64,000 nucleotides of DNA from Dysgonomonas sp. HDW5A (GTDB lineage: Bacteria > Bacteroidota > Bacteroidia > Bacteroidales > Dysgonomonadaceae): positions 1,240,001 to 1,304,000 of the forward strand of contig NZ_CP049857.1 in assembly GCF_011299555.1 (NCBI RefSeq). The letters are read 5' to 3'. The position numbers and the translations under genes were made by a program. Shown piece after piece: positions 35,301 to 43,566 of this stretch (its first letter is position 1; every line of letters begins with the position of its first letter). The notes below the pieces were generated by a model. That model saw nothing but the letters and a program-made list of their open reading frames with translations. It was not told the origin of the DNA and made no database searches.

Positions 35301-35498
35301 TCCGTCCAGATCGGTTATAACTCCGTTTGTAGTGTTTTTCTGAACTACAGATACTCCTACAAGTGCTTCACCTGTTTTTGCATCTGTGACAATTCCTGTA
35401 ATTTGATTGCCTTGGGCAAAAGCAATCATCGGGAAAAATATCAGGAACATAACAAGTCCTAATAATTGCCGATTGATAGCAAACATTTTTTTCTTCAT
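32352..35498 (-). CDS. SusC/RagA-family TonB-linked outer-membrane transporter
   Basis: The 1048-residue protein begins with a signal peptide, a carboxypeptidase-regulatory-like domain (about 28-115, ITGIVTDAKTGEALVGVSVV), the TonB-box region (LDEVVVVGYGVQKKS), a plug (RGIGTINNSDPLYIVDGMP, DAASAAIYGTRGANGVILI) and a 22-strand barrel that ends TVSVGATVTF. It imports glycan oligomers through the outer membrane with TonB energy. It has no STN domain, so control is not by sigma/FecR but probably by the divergent Y_Y_Y regulator. It is the first gene of the PUL operon. Confidence 0.97.
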   Translation of the reverse strand: MKKKMFAINRQLLGLVMFLIFFPMIAFAQGNQITGIVTDAKTGEALVGVSVVQKNTTNGVITDLDGAFQINAPLNSDLVITYLGYKNLEVKASSTSLNVKLEEAGELLDEVVVVGYGVQKKSVVTAAISSVRGDDLALKAPTRIDNVLKGMVSGVNITQASGQPGDGSRVRIRGIGTINNSDPLYIVDGMPISGGIDNINPADVLSVEVLKDAASAAIYGTRGANGVILITTRQGKSGKAVVTYNFTYGWQNAAKKRAVLDATEYAILMNEQNMNSGKAPIYADPQSYGKGTDWQKETFNSDAPMYEHQVSVAGGNDKGNYYLSLGYFNQEGIVGGNFGRSNYERYSIRLNNNYTVFDDSKTRSVLSTLKIGTNLTYGRINSTGISTNSEFGSPLGSALAISPMLTVLAPDPEATLAAHPTAVRDRNGNVFTIVGDQYNEITNPIAALSLPPEKNNSDKILANFWGELELYKNLKFRSSYGVDLAFWGADGYLQPYYLGKSNHVDESKVWSSMNRGFTWQIENTLSYTKDIQDHHFTILLGQSALSSRSRSLWGQSYLLRDDNPDRANIDFTDQPQKAREASGKMGPYYRLASYFGRLSYNYQERYMGELTMRRDGSTKFGPDNRWANFYSVSLGWNITNEKFMADRPDFLTSLKLRGSWGQNGNDQIGDFRYTTMIDGGNNYIFGREGAIIVAPGSKPNGYPNAAIGWEESEQTNIGLDSRFFNGALSFTVDWFDKRTNGMLMQMPLPAYIGDTPPMGNVGDMKNTGVEFDASYQFKVADVSIHVGGNASYIKNKLIELGNSNGWANYDGIQSIGTITRAENGEPFPFFYGLKTNGIFQTQQEINEYVDKNGKLIQPNAQPGDVRFVDLNGDGVISDDDRTKIGKGMPDWMFGFNVGAEWKGFDFNMILQGTSGNDIFDGTRRIDLASINLPGYMLDRWTGPGSSNRIPRLSLNDDNGNWQSSDLYVKDGSFLRLKNIQFGYSLPAYIVKKAYLGAVRVYVSAENLLTFTSYDGFEPEISSGGTSLGVDRGVYPQARTVSVGATVTF

Positions 35499-35766
35499 GG
35501 TTTGATTTATTTAAAGGTTGTTGCAGAATCAAATCTGCGGAAAACTTCTTTTCGGTTGATGAAGGTATTGGCAGAAGTCTTTTTGTGAAAAATTTTAACT
35601 ACGTCAAAAACTCAAAAAATAAAATCTTGTATACGACAACACTACTACAACTGACATATAACATATTATAAATCATTTTTTTAATAATAAAAAACATACT
35701 TCAAAAAACTTTTGTTTACATTTAAAAATCTTTTATAACTTAGTGTACTTTTAACTATGATAAACT
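35499..35766. promoter_or_regulatory. Divergent promoter region of the beta-glucan PUL
   Basis: 268 bp between susC (minus) and the regulator gene (plus). It should hold both promoters and the regulator's operators. A TTTTGTTTACATTT stretch near 35708 and AT-rich sequence precede the regulator. I could not assign exact -7 boxes on either strand. Confidence 0.4.
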
Positions 35767-38598
35767 ATGAAATATATTCTACATATAATTTGCTATTTAC
35801 TGCTGTTTCAATTACCGGCTTTTGCTTCGTGGCAACGAAACATAATCAACTATGAAAGGAACACTTATAAAGGTGGTTTTCAGAATTGGATGGTTAAGCA
35901 ATCAAGCAACGAGTGGATGTATTTTGCCAATACAAACGGCTTATTAGAATTCGATGGTGTAAACTGGAATTTATATCCTATAAAGAATAAAATTGTAAGG
36001 TCTATAGAGTTCAGCGAAAAAAAAATTTATGTGGGAGGAAGCTCCGAGTTTGGCTACTTTGAACCTAACAGTATAGGACAACTTGCTTATCATTCGCTTT
36101 CCGAAAAACTGGCTAACTGGTGGGGAGAAGTTTGGAGCATATACACTGTAAAGGATAAAACCTATTTTCTCGACGATGGAAGTATATTAGTTTATGACCC
36201 AGCAGCAGATACTATCTCTGTCATCACCACTAACTACAAAATAGATTGCTCCACTATAATTAACAACAAAATATATATAGGAACAGCAGAAGGTATATTT
36301 TTTCTGAATCACAGAAATAAAATAGAACTGCTTGCTCCATCGGAATCGCTTAAAGGATCGAAAATTGTTGAAATGATTCCATATGACAATAAGATATTAG
36401 CTGTTACAGCCCGTGATGGAATATTTTTGATGGATCATATGTGGAATAACAAAATACGCTCTATTGCCGATGGCTTCATTGCCAAAAACCAACTATTCTG
36501 TGCTTCGTTAACGGGTTCTAAAATTGCATTGGGTTCTGTTCAGAACGGAGTTTTTCTTTTCGATCTCAAAGACCCGCAATATCACGAAGAGTTTAACATA
36601 ACAAACGGCTTAAGTAACAATACCGTATTAAGCTCTACATTCGATAAAAACAATAACCTGTGGTTAGGACTCGATAAAGGAGTTGGATACATCGACTTAC
36701 AATCTCCAGTTCGTCCTCTTTTTGCCATAAATTCACTTATCGGAACCGGTTACTGCTCTGCCCTGTTTAACAACGAGCTTTATCTGGGAACCAATCAGGG
36801 TTTATACAAACTTGATAAAAACGGTACCTGCCAACTCATTAAAGATTCGGAAGGTCAAATCTGGTCGTTAAATGTCTATGATAATTCACTGTTCAGTGCC
36901 GGCGACAATGGTATAATCGTCATATCTCCACAATCTACCTATAAGATAAATCTGACAGGTATCTGGGAAATACATCCTCTGGCTTCAAATAGTAATCGTA
37001 TGATTGCAGGAGCCTATTCGGGATTCAGAATATTAGAAAAAAAGAATGGAGTCTGGCAATTCTCTCATAATGTTGGCAATTTCTTTAACTCATCACGCGG
37101 TTTTATCGAAGATGACATAAACAATACTTTCTGGGTTGTAAATATGGGAGGATATATTCAGAGAATAACTCTTGACAACGAGCAGAAGGCAATGATAAGC
37201 CGAAAAGAATATGCTCTGAAAAATATAGTAATAGACGAGAATACTACTTTCAGCAAAATTGACAATAATCTGGTAATATGTGCTCAGGATGGAATTTATC
37301 AGTACAGCCGTATCTCGGATAATTTTGATCGCTATCTCCAACTGGAAAAACTTTTGGACGGAAGTAGATATTATGAATATCTGAAAATGGACAACCTGAA
37401 AAACATATGGTATGTTTCAGACCGCAGTCTTAAGTTTTTACCTTATAAGAAAGATGGATATACCCAGCAAACCTATAACATCGGGTTAGCGAATGATCTG
37501 ATAGGCGGGTACGAAAATGTCTCTCTTCTCGATTCGACATCTGCAATTGTAGCTGTAGACAAGGCTTTCGTCAAGGTCGATTTATCTCGTGAACGCCAGA
37601 TAAATCACAATTTGAATATTGCTATCCGAAAGCTGGTGGCAACCAGCAATGACAGTACTCTTTATTATGGAAATTCATCTCAGAAAATTGTCATACCTTA
37701 TTCATTAAACTCTATTAATATCCATTTTGCTGCTACCGAATATTCGAAAAATGAAGATATTCTTTATTCATATCGATTGAAAGAGATAGATGAAAAATGG
37801 AGTACACCTTCACCTAAGACCATCAAAGAATACACAAAGTTGATGGAAGGGGAATATACGTTTGAAGTAAAAGCTTATATAAAAGGTGAGAATACACCGG
37901 GACAAACAACAGCTATCAAATTTGAAATTCTATCACCTTGGTATCGCTCTATATGGGCTTATATTGTCTATGGCTTATTCCTTATGTTGCTTTCGTTTAT
38001 CGTATATCGAAGAACAATTGGTAAACAAAAGAAAATAATCAACGAGAAAGGTGCTTTACTGATTGCTCAAAGCCAACGTTACGAAGAGGAAAGGATGCTA
38101 AAGGATAAAAAAATATATGAACTGCAAAACGAAAACCTGAAGACCAAACTTCATTATAAAACACAGGAATTATCGGGCTATATACTTAATATCGTCCGAA
38201 AGAACGAAATGCTGGAGGATGTCCGTAAGAATGTAATGAGTATATCGAAATCTTTGGATGAAAACAAGCAGCCGAATATCATAAAACAGAAAGTGGTTCG
38301 ATTGATTACTCAGATCAATAATAATATTGATCACGATAAAGACTTTCAGATTTTCCAATCAAATTTCAATCTCATACATAAAGATTTCTTCAATTTATTA
38401 GATGACAGGTATCCGAATCTCACCCGAAATGATAAAATATTATGTGCTTATCTGAAAATGAATCTTACATCGAAAGAAATAGCTCCTTTATTAAACATCT
38501 CAATTCGTGGAGTAGAAGTTAGCAGGTATCGACTACGAAAGAAAATGAATTTGGATAAAGATATTAATCTATCTGATTTTCTACATAGTCTCAAGTAA
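35767..38598 (+). CDS. Membrane-spanning PUL regulator (beta-propeller, Y_Y_Y, LuxR-type HTH; SusR-like)
   Basis: This 943-residue sensor/regulator has a signal peptide, a periplasmic beta-propeller of Reg_prop-type repeats (to about residue 640; e.g. WLGLDKGVGYIDL), a Y_Y_Y domain (about 640-722, YSYRLKEIDEKW), one transmembrane helix (about 732-750), a cytoplasmic coiled coil (about 752-860) and a C-terminal LuxR-like helix-turn-helix (about 884-938; LTSKEIAPLLNISIRGVEVSR). It has no kinase, receiver or AraC domain, so it is not a hybrid two-component regulator. It resembles SusR-type one-component regulators, which bind glycan outside and activate susC-type promoters. It is divergent from susC and ends in a good terminator. 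Confidence 0.9.
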   Translation: MKYILHIICYLLLFQLPAFASWQRNIINYERNTYKGGFQNWMVKQSSNEWMYFANTNGLLEFDGVNWNLYPIKNKIVRSIEFSEKKIYVGGSSEFGYFEPNSIGQLAYHSLSEKLANWWGEVWSIYTVKDKTYFLDDGSILVYDPAADTISVITTNYKIDCSTIINNKIYIGTAEGIFFLNHRNKIELLAPSESLKGSKIVEMIPYDNKILAVTARDGIFLMDHMWNNKIRSIADGFIAKNQLFCASLTGSKIALGSVQNGVFLFDLKDPQYHEEFNITNGLSNNTVLSSTFDKNNNLWLGLDKGVGYIDLQSPVRPLFAINSLIGTGYCSALFNNELYLGTNQGLYKLDKNGTCQLIKDSEGQIWSLNVYDNSLFSAGDNGIIVISPQSTYKINLTGIWEIHPLASNSNRMIAGAYSGFRILEKKNGVWQFSHNVGNFFNSSRGFIEDDINNTFWVVNMGGYIQRITLDNEQKAMISRKEYALKNIVIDENTTFSKIDNNLVICAQDGIYQYSRISDNFDRYLQLEKLLDGSRYYEYLKMDNLKNIWYVSDRSLKFLPYKKDGYTQQTYNIGLANDLIGGYENVSLLDSTSAIVAVDKAFVKVDLSRERQINHNLNIAIRKLVATSNDSTLYYGNSSQKIVIPYSLNSINIHFAATEYSKNEDILYSYRLKEIDEKWSTPSPKTIKEYTKLMEGEYTFEVKAYIKGENTPGQTTAIKFEILSPWYRSIWAYIVYGLFLMLLSFIVYRRTIGKQKKIINEKGALLIAQSQRYEEERMLKDKKIYELQNENLKTKLHYKTQELSGYILNIVRKNEMLEDVRKNVMSISKSLDENKQPNIIKQKVVRLITQINNNIDHDKDFQIFQSNFNLIHKDFFNLLDDRYPNLTRNDKILCAYLKMNLTSKEIAPLLNISIRGVEVSRYRLRKKMNLDKDINLSDFLHSLK

Positions 38599-38660
38599 AA
38601 TCGCCTATATTTTTTACTTTATCGAAAGGATAATATCTGTTAATAACTTTAATAATTAAG

Positions 38661-38692
38661 AAGGTGGAAGGACTTAATTTCCACCTTTTTTA
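38661..38692 (+). terminator. Intrinsic terminator of the PUL regulator gene
   Basis: AAGGTGGAA pairs with TTCCACCTT across 9 bases, followed by T's. Confidence 0.85.
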
Positions 38693-38698
38693 TAAAAA

Positions 38699-38786
38699 AA
38701 AGCCTGCGAGAACAACCCTCACATAACAGACTGACATACAGAAAACAAACTGCACTTTAACAAAACTCAAACAGGCTTTATTTTTT
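38699..38786 (+). ncRNA. Possible small structured RNA or distant terminator stem
   Basis: AAAGCCTG (38699-38706) pairs with CAGGCTTT (38772-38779), followed by ATTTTTT, and an inner GAG/CTC pairing extends the stem. The loop is about 50-65 bases without other pairing. No promoter is evident, so this is weak. Confidence 0.25.
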
Positions 38787-38838
38787 AACTTAATTTCATT
38801 TTACCAAATTAAAGTCCTGATTTTTAATTGTTTTTTCA

Positions 38839-38846
38839 TATCTTTG
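38839..38846 (+). promoter_or_regulatory. Candidate -7 promoter box (TATCTTTG)
   Basis: Exact TANNTTTG match on the plus strand. If it drives the porin-proVWX operon, the 5' leader is about 350 nucleotides. Confidence 0.5.
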
Positions 38847-39063
38847 TGTTGATGAAAGAATTATTCTCTCATTATTCAGATTAGGTCTGCAACATATTTT
38901 TTGTCAATAATCATTAGACAAAGACCCTTCGAAAATCTGAATTCTATGTATTTTTTAGCGTAACATCTTTGGACTCCAATAATCATTTGATCTGATTTGT
39001 CCTGACATGTGTTGTTATGCACCTATTGTAAAATAATTGTTTTATTTAACACCCAAACTGTTT

Positions 39064-39101
39064 AAGGGCTCAGACCTTTTTATTGCTTTGGTAAGTATAA
39101 C
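39064..39101 (+). repeat. Dispersed palindrome, full 38-bp form
   Basis: AAGGGCTCAGACC followed by TTTTTATTGCTTTGGTAAG and TATAAC, nearly identical to the copy at 58217-58254 over the tail. It lies 100 bp upstream of the barrel-protein gene. Confidence 0.75.
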
Positions 39102-39201
39102 GACTATAGGTTGTAATGGTTTAGAAATAGATCATTAAACCTTCTCAAATACTTAAAGTTATCAAAGCAGTCAAAGGTGTTAGGCCTAAAACTAAAAATG
39201 T

Positions 39202-40380
39202 ATGTTTAAAATACGTATCTATATAACTTACTTTCTTGTTTTCTGTGCATCTGTTTTATATGCTAAAAATGACAGTATAAAAAAAGACTTCTTCAAGCTC
39301 GGTGGAGCTGTACGCTTCAATGCAGTTATGGAAAATTACGAATCGAGCAACAACAATTTAGACACCTACGTGAGGATGGATACTTGGTTATTATCTGTCG
39401 AAGCTCACCAAAAAGGGTTTGATCTCAGCTTCCAGTATCGTTTCTATCCCGAATTCAAAACACATTTTCTACATCATGCTTCTATCGGTTATCAAATCGA
39501 TAACAACTGGTATGCCAAACTGGGTGTATTCCAGAAACCCTTTGGGATTGGAGACTTTGCTTCACATTCGTGGTGGTTTCAGGTTCCTTATTATCTGGGA
39601 TGGGAAGATACCTACAATACAGGAATCGGATTCTTTTACATACGCCATAAACTGAGAGTAGAGGCTGCTTATTTCAGACAAGCCGCGCCCCGAGGTTCCG
39701 TACCATCTAATGCCGATGACAACTCGGTAGGTAACGGTCGGTACTCTTATGCCATAGTCCCTACATACGGATATAGCAATGGTGAAAAAGTAGATGCTTA
39801 TATCAGAGAGTTGGATCAGTTTAACGGACGTATACGCTATCAAATATTACCGGAAGTAGAACTCGGACTTTCGGCTGAAATGGGTAGTATATACAATGAA
39901 ACACTCAATAAACGGAATTGGGGTTTTAGCTGGGCAGCCCATACGTTGATAAATTATAACCGATGGAACTTTAAAGGTGAAGTTATAGGTTATAACTACA
40001 ACGCACAATCGGATAACAATCAACGTCTCGATATCGTACAGATGGGTGCCTACGGATCGTCTTATGACGTAGCTGCTAAAGGAATGATATACGTTGCAGG
40101 TATTTCGTATAGCATACCTGTCAACAGACGTCTCATATCCAGTATTCAACCCTATATTGACTATTCGGTTGTACATAAAAGAAAAGCAGGATTTCATGAT
40201 ACACAGCAGTTTGTTCCGGGTATGCTGATAGCCTCGGGGCCTATATATACGTATGTAGATTATGCCTTAGGCAAGAATCACCCCTGGTTAACATCCGATT
40301 TTGGTGAGGGATTGGGAAAAGGTACTGCTGATGCCAGATGGAACAGCCGTCTCAATATAAATATAGGCTATTACTTCTAA
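39202..40380 (+). CDS. Outer-membrane beta-barrel porin-like protein linked to a betaine transporter
   Basis: The 392-residue protein has a signal peptide (FLVFCASVLYA) and a beta-barrel pattern throughout: alternating strands such as GGAVRFNAVMEN, DLSFQYRFYPEF, WYAKLGVFQKPFG and a final LNINIGYYF ending in phenylalanine. It resembles the phosphate-selective-porin/DcaP-like trimeric porins of Bacteroidetes, at about 16 strands. It is 85 bp upstream of proV on the same strand, so an osmolyte-uptake role across the outer membrane is a fair inference. There is no plug domain or TonB box. The substrate is not shown by sequence alone. Confidence 0.8.
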   Translation: MFKIRIYITYFLVFCASVLYAKNDSIKKDFFKLGGAVRFNAVMENYESSNNNLDTYVRMDTWLLSVEAHQKGFDLSFQYRFYPEFKTHFLHHASIGYQIDNNWYAKLGVFQKPFGIGDFASHSWWFQVPYYLGWEDTYNTGIGFFYIRHKLRVEAAYFRQAAPRGSVPSNADDNSVGNGRYSYAIVPTYGYSNGEKVDAYIRELDQFNGRIRYQILPEVELGLSAEMGSIYNETLNKRNWGFSWAAHTLINYNRWNFKGEVIGYNYNAQSDNNQRLDIVQMGAYGSSYDVAAKGMIYVAGISYSIPVNRRLISSIQPYIDYSVVHKRKAGFHDTQQFVPGMLIASGPIYTYVDYALGKNHPWLTSDFGEGLGKGTADARWNSRLNINIGYYF

Positions 40381-40432
40381 GGTATAGTTAATTAGATAAA
40401 CATAAAATAGAAACACAAACAGAAAGTATCAT

Positions 40433-40454
40433 AAGGTCTCGGACCTTTAATAAC
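40433..40454 (+). repeat. Dispersed palindrome, perfect-arm form
   Basis: AAGGTC-TCG-GACCTT, perfect 6-bp arms, then TAATAAC. It lies in the barrel-gene/proV gap, 11 bp before proV. Confidence 0.75.
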
Positions 40455-40465
40455 ATTCTTAAAAT

Positions 40466-41683
40466 ATGAGTAAGATAGAAATAAAAGATTTGTACCTGAT
40501 ATTTGGTTCTGCCAAAAGACAGGCATACAAAATGTTGAAAAGCGGTAAAAGTAAAAAAGAAATTCATTCTAAGACACGGTGTACCATTGCAGTAAAAAAT
40601 GCAAACCTCTCGATTAATGAAGGTGAAATATTTGTTATTATGGGATTGTCGGGGAGTGGAAAATCATCTCTGTTAAGGTGTTTCAATATGCTGAATATAC
40701 CCACATCTGGATCTTTGGTGATTGATGGGGAAGATATTACTAAAATGGATAAGCATGCGTTGTTAAATCTGAGAAGAAAAAAGGTTGGAATGGTTTTCCA
40801 GCATTTTGGACTACTTCCACACCGTACAATTTTAGACAATGTTGCTTTTGGATTAGAGATACAAGGGATACCTCAGGAAAAAAGACATGCAAAGGCTAAA
40901 GAGATACTCAGCATGGTTGACCTTTCGGGGTACGAAAACTCATTTCCCCACCAACTCAGTGGAGGTATGCAGCAACGTGTAGGTATTGCCCGTGCCATTG
41001 CTACTGATTCTCAAATACTATTGATGGATGAGGCGTTTAGTGCCTTAGATCCACTTATCAGGGCACAGATGCAGGATGAATTGGTAGAAATACAGCAGTC
41101 TTTGAAAAAGACGATCATATTTATTACTCACGATTTAGATGAGGCAATCAAAGTGGGTAATACGATTGCGATAATGAAGGACGGAGAAATAGTTCAACAA
41201 GGTACTCCCGAAGATATACTGCTCAATCCGGCTGACGATTACGTGAAAGCTTTTATCGGGAATGTAGATATGGCTAAAATTATAACTGCTTCGGCTATAA
41301 ACGAACCTTTCAAGGCTCGAATATGGCTGGGAAAAGATGGTCCGGCATCTGCACTCCGTTTAATGGAACGCCACTTACTGAAATTTCTCCCCGTTGTTGA
41401 CCATCTGGGACGTCTTATTGGTTATGTCGGAGAGAAAGACATCCGTAAAAAAATAGCCAACAAAGAAAATAATATTGATTCTATCGTAAACGATATACCT
41501 AAAGTTTCGATGGATACTTCCATTACAGATTTACTGCCATTATTTATCAATCAGAAATATCCATTGGCTGTAGTTGACCATAAAGACCGTCCTGTTGGCT
41601 ATATAAGACATTCGGACGTGGTATCTATGGTAACGGGTTATGATGACGATAAAGTACAGTCTATTATAGAAAGTGCCAATTAA
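40466..41683 (+). CDS. proV: Glycine betaine/proline ABC transporter ATP-binding protein with CBS domains
   Basis: The 405-residue protein has Walker A (GLSGSGKSS at about 59-67), the ABC signature LSGGMQQR (about 164), Walker B (ILLMDEAFSALDP), and a C-terminal pair of CBS domains (about 280-400; LPVVDHLGRLIGYV, LAVVDHKDRPVGYI). In OpuA-type transporters the CBS pair senses ionic strength and gates uptake. It belongs to the ProV/OpuAA family (YKMLKSGKSKKEIHSKTRC near the N-terminus is typical). It powers the permease encoded 80 bp downstream, and a palindrome copy starts at its stop codon. Confidence 0.95.
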   Translation: MSKIEIKDLYLIFGSAKRQAYKMLKSGKSKKEIHSKTRCTIAVKNANLSINEGEIFVIMGLSGSGKSSLLRCFNMLNIPTSGSLVIDGEDITKMDKHALLNLRRKKVGMVFQHFGLLPHRTILDNVAFGLEIQGIPQEKRHAKAKEILSMVDLSGYENSFPHQLSGGMQQRVGIARAIATDSQILLMDEAFSALDPLIRAQMQDELVEIQQSLKKTIIFITHDLDEAIKVGNTIAIMKDGEIVQQGTPEDILLNPADDYVKAFIGNVDMAKIITASAINEPFKARIWLGKDGPASALRLMERHLLKFLPVVDHLGRLIGYVGEKDIRKKIANKENNIDSIVNDIPKVSMDTSITDLLPLFINQKYPLAVVDHKDRPVGYIRHSDVVSMVTGYDDDKVQSIIESAN

Positions 41684-41706
41684 GGTCTCAGAGCTACTCT
41701 TTATAG
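41682..41706 (+). repeat. Dispersed palindrome, left arm conserved
   Basis: AAGGTCTCAGAGCTACTC and TTTATAG. The first A's are part of the proV TAA stop. The right arm has one mismatch (GAGC for GACC). Confidence 0.6.
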
Positions 41707-41763
41707 ACTGAAGAGAAATAAGCAGAATCAATATTTACAATCTAAAAAAGAATAAGAATCCAT

Positions 41764-42645
41764 ATGGAAAAATTAAATATAGGAAAATACGTAGAACATT
41801 TTGTCGATTGGCTTTCGGATGCAGGAGAGCCTGTCTTTAGGCAAATAACGATCATCATCGAAAATTGTGTCGATGTTATGCAGGGAGCATTATTGTCGAT
41901 TCCCTTTTATATACTTATCGCATTGTTTGCACTGTTGACATTTGTAATTAAAAATAAGAGCTGTCGTAAATTAAATGTAACAAAGCAAAATGCCAAAGAT
42001 ATATTTGACTTACCGATCTTTTGTGTATTAGGATTCCTACTTATATACTGGATGGGGTTTTGGGAAGAGACAATCAATACACTGGTGCTTGTAATAGTTG
42101 CCACATTTATCATTCTGCTCATTGGTATTCCTCTGGGAATCTGGTGTGCACGAAACAAAAAGGTAAATGCTATGGTAAGACCCCTACTCGACCTGATGCA
42201 AACCATGCCGGCTTTCGTATACCTGATTCCTGCCATCTTATTTTTTTCGGTAGGTAATGTTCCGGGAGTTGTAGCAACCGTTATCTTCTCTCTTCCCCCT
42301 GCGGTACGTATGACTGCTCTGGGAATACGTGATGTTCCCAAAGAAATAGTGGAAGCTTCGGTTGCATTCGGATGTACAGGCAGACAAACCCTGTTTAAAG
42401 TGCAGATACCGCTGGCAATGGCTACCATATTAGCCGGAGTAAATCAGGTGATAATGCTCGCTCTGTCGATGGTCGTAATTTCATCGATGGTTGGTGCAGG
42501 CGGACTGGGAGAAAGCGTATATGCAGGTATCCAACAAGCTGATGTAGCTCTTGGCTTTGAGGCAGGATTGTGCATTGTGATTCTTGCCATTATATTGGAC
42601 AGAACAACCCAATCGATAGGACAAAAAAAGGAGGTAGCTAAATAA
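41764..42645 (+). CDS. proW: Glycine betaine/proline ABC transporter permease
   Basis: The 293-residue inner-membrane protein has about six to seven helices and the binding-protein-dependent permease signature (EAAxxxG-like ASVAFGCTGRQTLFKVQIPLA). Typical ProW text includes MQTMPAFVYLIPAI, GVVATVIFSLPPAVRMTALG and MVVISSMVGAGGLG. It pairs with ProV and overlaps the start of proX by one base. Together with ProX it imports compatible solutes for osmotic protection. Its N-terminal 60 residues include a hydrophobic segment (SIPFYILIALFALLTFVI). Confidence 0.95.
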   Translation: MEKLNIGKYVEHFVDWLSDAGEPVFRQITIIIENCVDVMQGALLSIPFYILIALFALLTFVIKNKSCRKLNVTKQNAKDIFDLPIFCVLGFLLIYWMGFWEETINTLVLVIVATFIILLIGIPLGIWCARNKKVNAMVRPLLDLMQTMPAFVYLIPAILFFSVGNVPGVVATVIFSLPPAVRMTALGIRDVPKEIVEASVAFGCTGRQTLFKVQIPLAMATILAGVNQVIMLALSMVVISSMVGAGGLGESVYAGIQQADVALGFEAGLCIVILAIILDRTTQSIGQKKEVAK

Positions 42646-43493
42646 TGAAAAAGAATATATTAATTATATTATTGGCTTGCCTCATCATTATGCCGGCTTG
42701 CCAACGCATAAAAAAACAAGATGTATTATTACTCTATCCTAATTGGGCGGAAGGCATAGCCATTACAAATCTGGCACAGATTATTCTCGAAGAAAAAGGA
42801 TATACTGTAACCATTAAGCGATTAGAACTGGGTCCTATCTATGCATCGTTATCGCGTGGCGATGCCGATGTATGTATGGACACTTGGTTACCCAATACCC
42901 ATAAGGATTATTGGACTCGCTACGGAGATAAAATTGATCTATTAGGTACTACGTTTGACGACGGTATTACAGGGCTGGTTGTACCGACCTATGTAGATAT
43001 AAATTCGATAGAAGAATTAAATGCCAATAAAGATAAGTTCAACGGAAAAATCTATGGTATAGCATCGGGGGCAGGTATTTACAGAACCACCGAAGATGCC
43101 ATCAAAGCCTATGATTTGGAACTGACTCAAATTGCATCTTCGGAAACATCCATGATTACAGCCTTAAAAAAGGCAATTGCCCATAATGAATGGGTGGTTA
43201 TCACCGGATGGAAACCTCATTTCATGTGGGCTGAATACGATCTGAAACCTCTGGATGACCTGAAAAATATTTATCCGAAAGATGAAATAAAGATCATTGC
43301 CCGAAAAGGCTTCTCTACTGACAAGCCTGAATTGGCAAAATTCTTTTCCAATTTCTCAATGGATGAAAAAATGCTTAATGAGTTGATGAGTGATGTTCTG
43401 AAAGACAATGATCCGATGGTAGGAGCAAGACTCTTTTATAATAAACATAAAGACCTGCTGCAATCATGGGTAGTAGAAAAAGAAATGAAATAA
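42645..43493 (+). CDS. proX: Glycine betaine/proline ABC transporter substrate-binding lipoprotein
   Basis: The 282-residue lipoprotein (MPAC, Cys19) belongs to the OpuAC family. Motifs include LLYPNWAEGIAITNLAQIIL, DVCMDTWLPNTHKDY, GIASGAGIYRTTEDAI and VVITGWKPHFMWAEYDLKPLDD. Trp residues in these segments are the likely aromatic cage for quaternary ammonium ligands. In a Gram-negative cell it is anchored to a membrane facing the periplasm. It is the last gene of the operon and is followed by the terminator at 43497-43540. Glycine betaine is the expected ligand, and choline or proline betaine are possible. Confidence 0.93.
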   Translation: MKKNILIILLACLIIMPACQRIKKQDVLLLYPNWAEGIAITNLAQIILEEKGYTVTIKRLELGPIYASLSRGDADVCMDTWLPNTHKDYWTRYGDKIDLLGTTFDDGITGLVVPTYVDINSIEELNANKDKFNGKIYGIASGAGIYRTTEDAIKAYDLELTQIASSETSMITALKKAIAHNEWVVITGWKPHFMWAEYDLKPLDDLKNIYPKDEIKIIARKGFSTDKPELAKFFSNFSMDEKMLNELMSDVLKDNDPMVGARLFYNKHKDLLQSWVVEKEMK

Positions 43494-43496
43494 CAG

Positions 43497-43540
43497 AAAA
43501 ATCCCATTATAACTTATCGTTGTAATGGGATTTTCTTTCT
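43497..43540. terminator. Bidirectional terminator between proX and the SDR gene
   Basis: AAAATCCCATTATAA pairs with TTGTAATGGGATTTT across a short loop. T-rich tails lie on both strands. Confidence 0.85.
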
Positions 43541-43566
43541 ATCATGGTTCGTAAATGTTTACTGAA

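Larger units (their letters stand above)
38599..39201. other. 603-bp spacer upstream of the osmolyte operon
   Basis: It holds the regulator's terminator, an 8-bp inverted repeat enclosing a possible small structured RNA (38699-38779), a -7 box (38839-38846), a long untranslated stretch and a full-length dispersed palindrome (39064-39101). No open frame of note and no recognized riboswitch. Confidence 0.6.

Noticed and set aside
38599-39201. Long leader as a known riboswitch for betaine, glycine or ions
   Set aside because: No conserved riboswitch core or matching stem pattern could be recognized by eye, so only the long leader itself is reported.
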